A stretch of DNA of 17,496 nucleotides, from the NCBI GenBank assembly GCA_019155205.2, contig JAHNZQ020000308.1, positions 4,971,903-4,989,398 on the forward strand, written 5' to 3'. The translations under genes and the position numbers were made by a program. Of the stretch, positions 17,152 through 17,496 are shown in pieces (within the stretch, counting starts at the first letter, position 1; the number at the start of each line of letters is the position of its first letter). The notes beneath the pieces are model-generated. The model had not been told where the DNA came from. It saw only the letters and a program-made list of their open reading frames with translations, and made no database searches. The DNA comes from Gracilaria vermiculophylla. Taxonomy: Eukaryota; Rhodophyta; Florideophyceae; Gracilariales; Gracilariaceae.

Positions 17152-17167
17152 AGGCTCCGCGTGGCTC
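17127..17167 (+). promoter_or_regulatory. Gag-pol -1 frameshift signal (element C)
   Basis: The gag frame reads CAG GAA AAC CCT CAG AGC CAC GCG TAG. The heptamer G-GAA-AAC (17127-17133) is followed by 5 bases and a perfect 10-bp stem, GAGCCACGCG (17139-17148) with CGCGTGGCTC (17158-17167). The 9-base loop starts with the gag stop TAG. Pol is open in the -1 frame from 17106. The heptamer is not a standard X-XXY-YYZ site (GAA would slip to GGA), but spacing, frame and stem fit. Confidence 0.75.
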
Positions 17168-17496
17168 TCCAACATCGAGCCTCAGCTCCACGGAGGTCGC
17201 CTTTAGGAAAGGGGGAGAGGCCGTCTGCTCCTTCGACGCTGAATCGGCGGGCCCCCCAATCCCGTTGGACCCATTCGAAACCTTTGAGGATTCTGTTTGC
17301 ACGCTCCGCCGTGAGAACTACAAGGTATTCGCCTCTATAGGATGTTCCCCGCTTGCCTCCACCACGGTGCGTGCTATCCTCGATACTGGAGCTGGCCCCA
17401 ATCTGGTGCACGCCGACGTGCTCCCGCGGTCTGCTCTCGACTCCTTGAGGACTGGCAAGCTCCCTACGGTGACCATCCTCGGCGCAATCCCCTTGT
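17148..17496 (+). CDS. pol start with aspartic protease (element C), partial
   Basis: The pol frame runs open from the frameshift signal to the window end, about 116 codons. It has the leader block VAFRKGGEAV, then LDPFETFEDSVCTLRREN and the protease active site AILDTGAGPNL (about 17377-17410), then ADVLPRSAL. It is about 7 residues shorter than A just before the end (after KLPTV). Protease, RT and integrase should follow outside the window. No stop is seen in this stretch, so it is the best-preserved piece of pol here, but the gag damage upstream means it is probably not expressed. Confidence 0.85.
17202..17215 (+). other. Internal polypurine tract copy (element C)
   Basis: An exact TTTAGGAAAGGGGG lies inside the pol leader on the sense strand, the same 14-mer and position as A's 6165-6178. 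Confidence 0.65.

Larger units (their letters stand above)
14961..17496 (+). mobile_element. Element C: 5' part of a third copy of the family
   Basis: It starts with 80 bp of LTR, then gag part 1, the conserved UGA, gag part 2, the frameshift signal and the protease start, and is cut by the window end. Gag is better preserved than in A, with breaks only at 16687 (TGA), 16954 (TAA) and the lost N-terminus. Its nucleotide sequence is clearly related to A throughout. Confidence 0.92.

Noticed and set aside
1..17496. CRISPR array, tRNA, rRNA or bacterial operon
   Set aside because: No regular short repeats with spacers, no tRNA-like folds noticed, no ribosome-binding pattern; the content is eukaryotic retrotransposon.

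Overview
The window is eukaryotic repeat DNA. It is filled almost entirely by three damaged copies of one Ty3/gypsy LTR retrotransposon family of the chromovirus type, whose integrase ends in a chromodomain. No host gene, tRNA, rRNA, CRISPR array or bacterial operon was recognised. The sequence does not identify the host; protist, algal, oomycete and fungal genomes all remain possible.

Layout. Element A lies on the minus strand (223-9344). It has a full 5' LTR (8703-9344), a two-part gag (6356-8641), pol (2053-6232: protease, RT, RNase H, integrase, chromodomain), a gene in the opposite orientation (412-1809, plus strand), a polypurine tract (398-411) and a truncated 3' LTR (223-395). Positions 1-222 are AT-rich sequence that replaces the rest of that LTR. 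Element B (9345-14434, plus strand) is a 3' half: integrase, chromodomain, the same reverse-oriented gene (12755-13870), polypurine tract and LTR. A sits inside B's pol, and a second insertion of about 1.34 kb (10064-11400), carrying an unrelated zinc-finger ORF, splits B's integrase. Positions 14435-14960 are unassigned. Element C (14961-17496, plus strand) is a 5' part: 80 bp of LTR fused to gag, a -1 frameshift signal, and the protease start, cut by the window end.

How the parts work together. Gag forms the particle. Gag-Pol appears to be made by a -1 frameshift at a stem-loop found in both A and C. Protease, RT/RNase H and integrase copy and insert the element, and the chromodomain probably steers integration to marked chromatin. 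The extra gene runs tail to tail with pol, is shared by A and B, and in A is followed by an AATAAA signal.

Unusual family-wide features: a reverse-oriented accessory gene; repeated exact copies of the polypurine tract inside the element; a conserved in-frame UGA that divides gag; and a strong excess of the palindrome CCT-N(1-2)-AGG, which was not seen in the non-element segments. All copies carry stops or frameshifts and look inactive.
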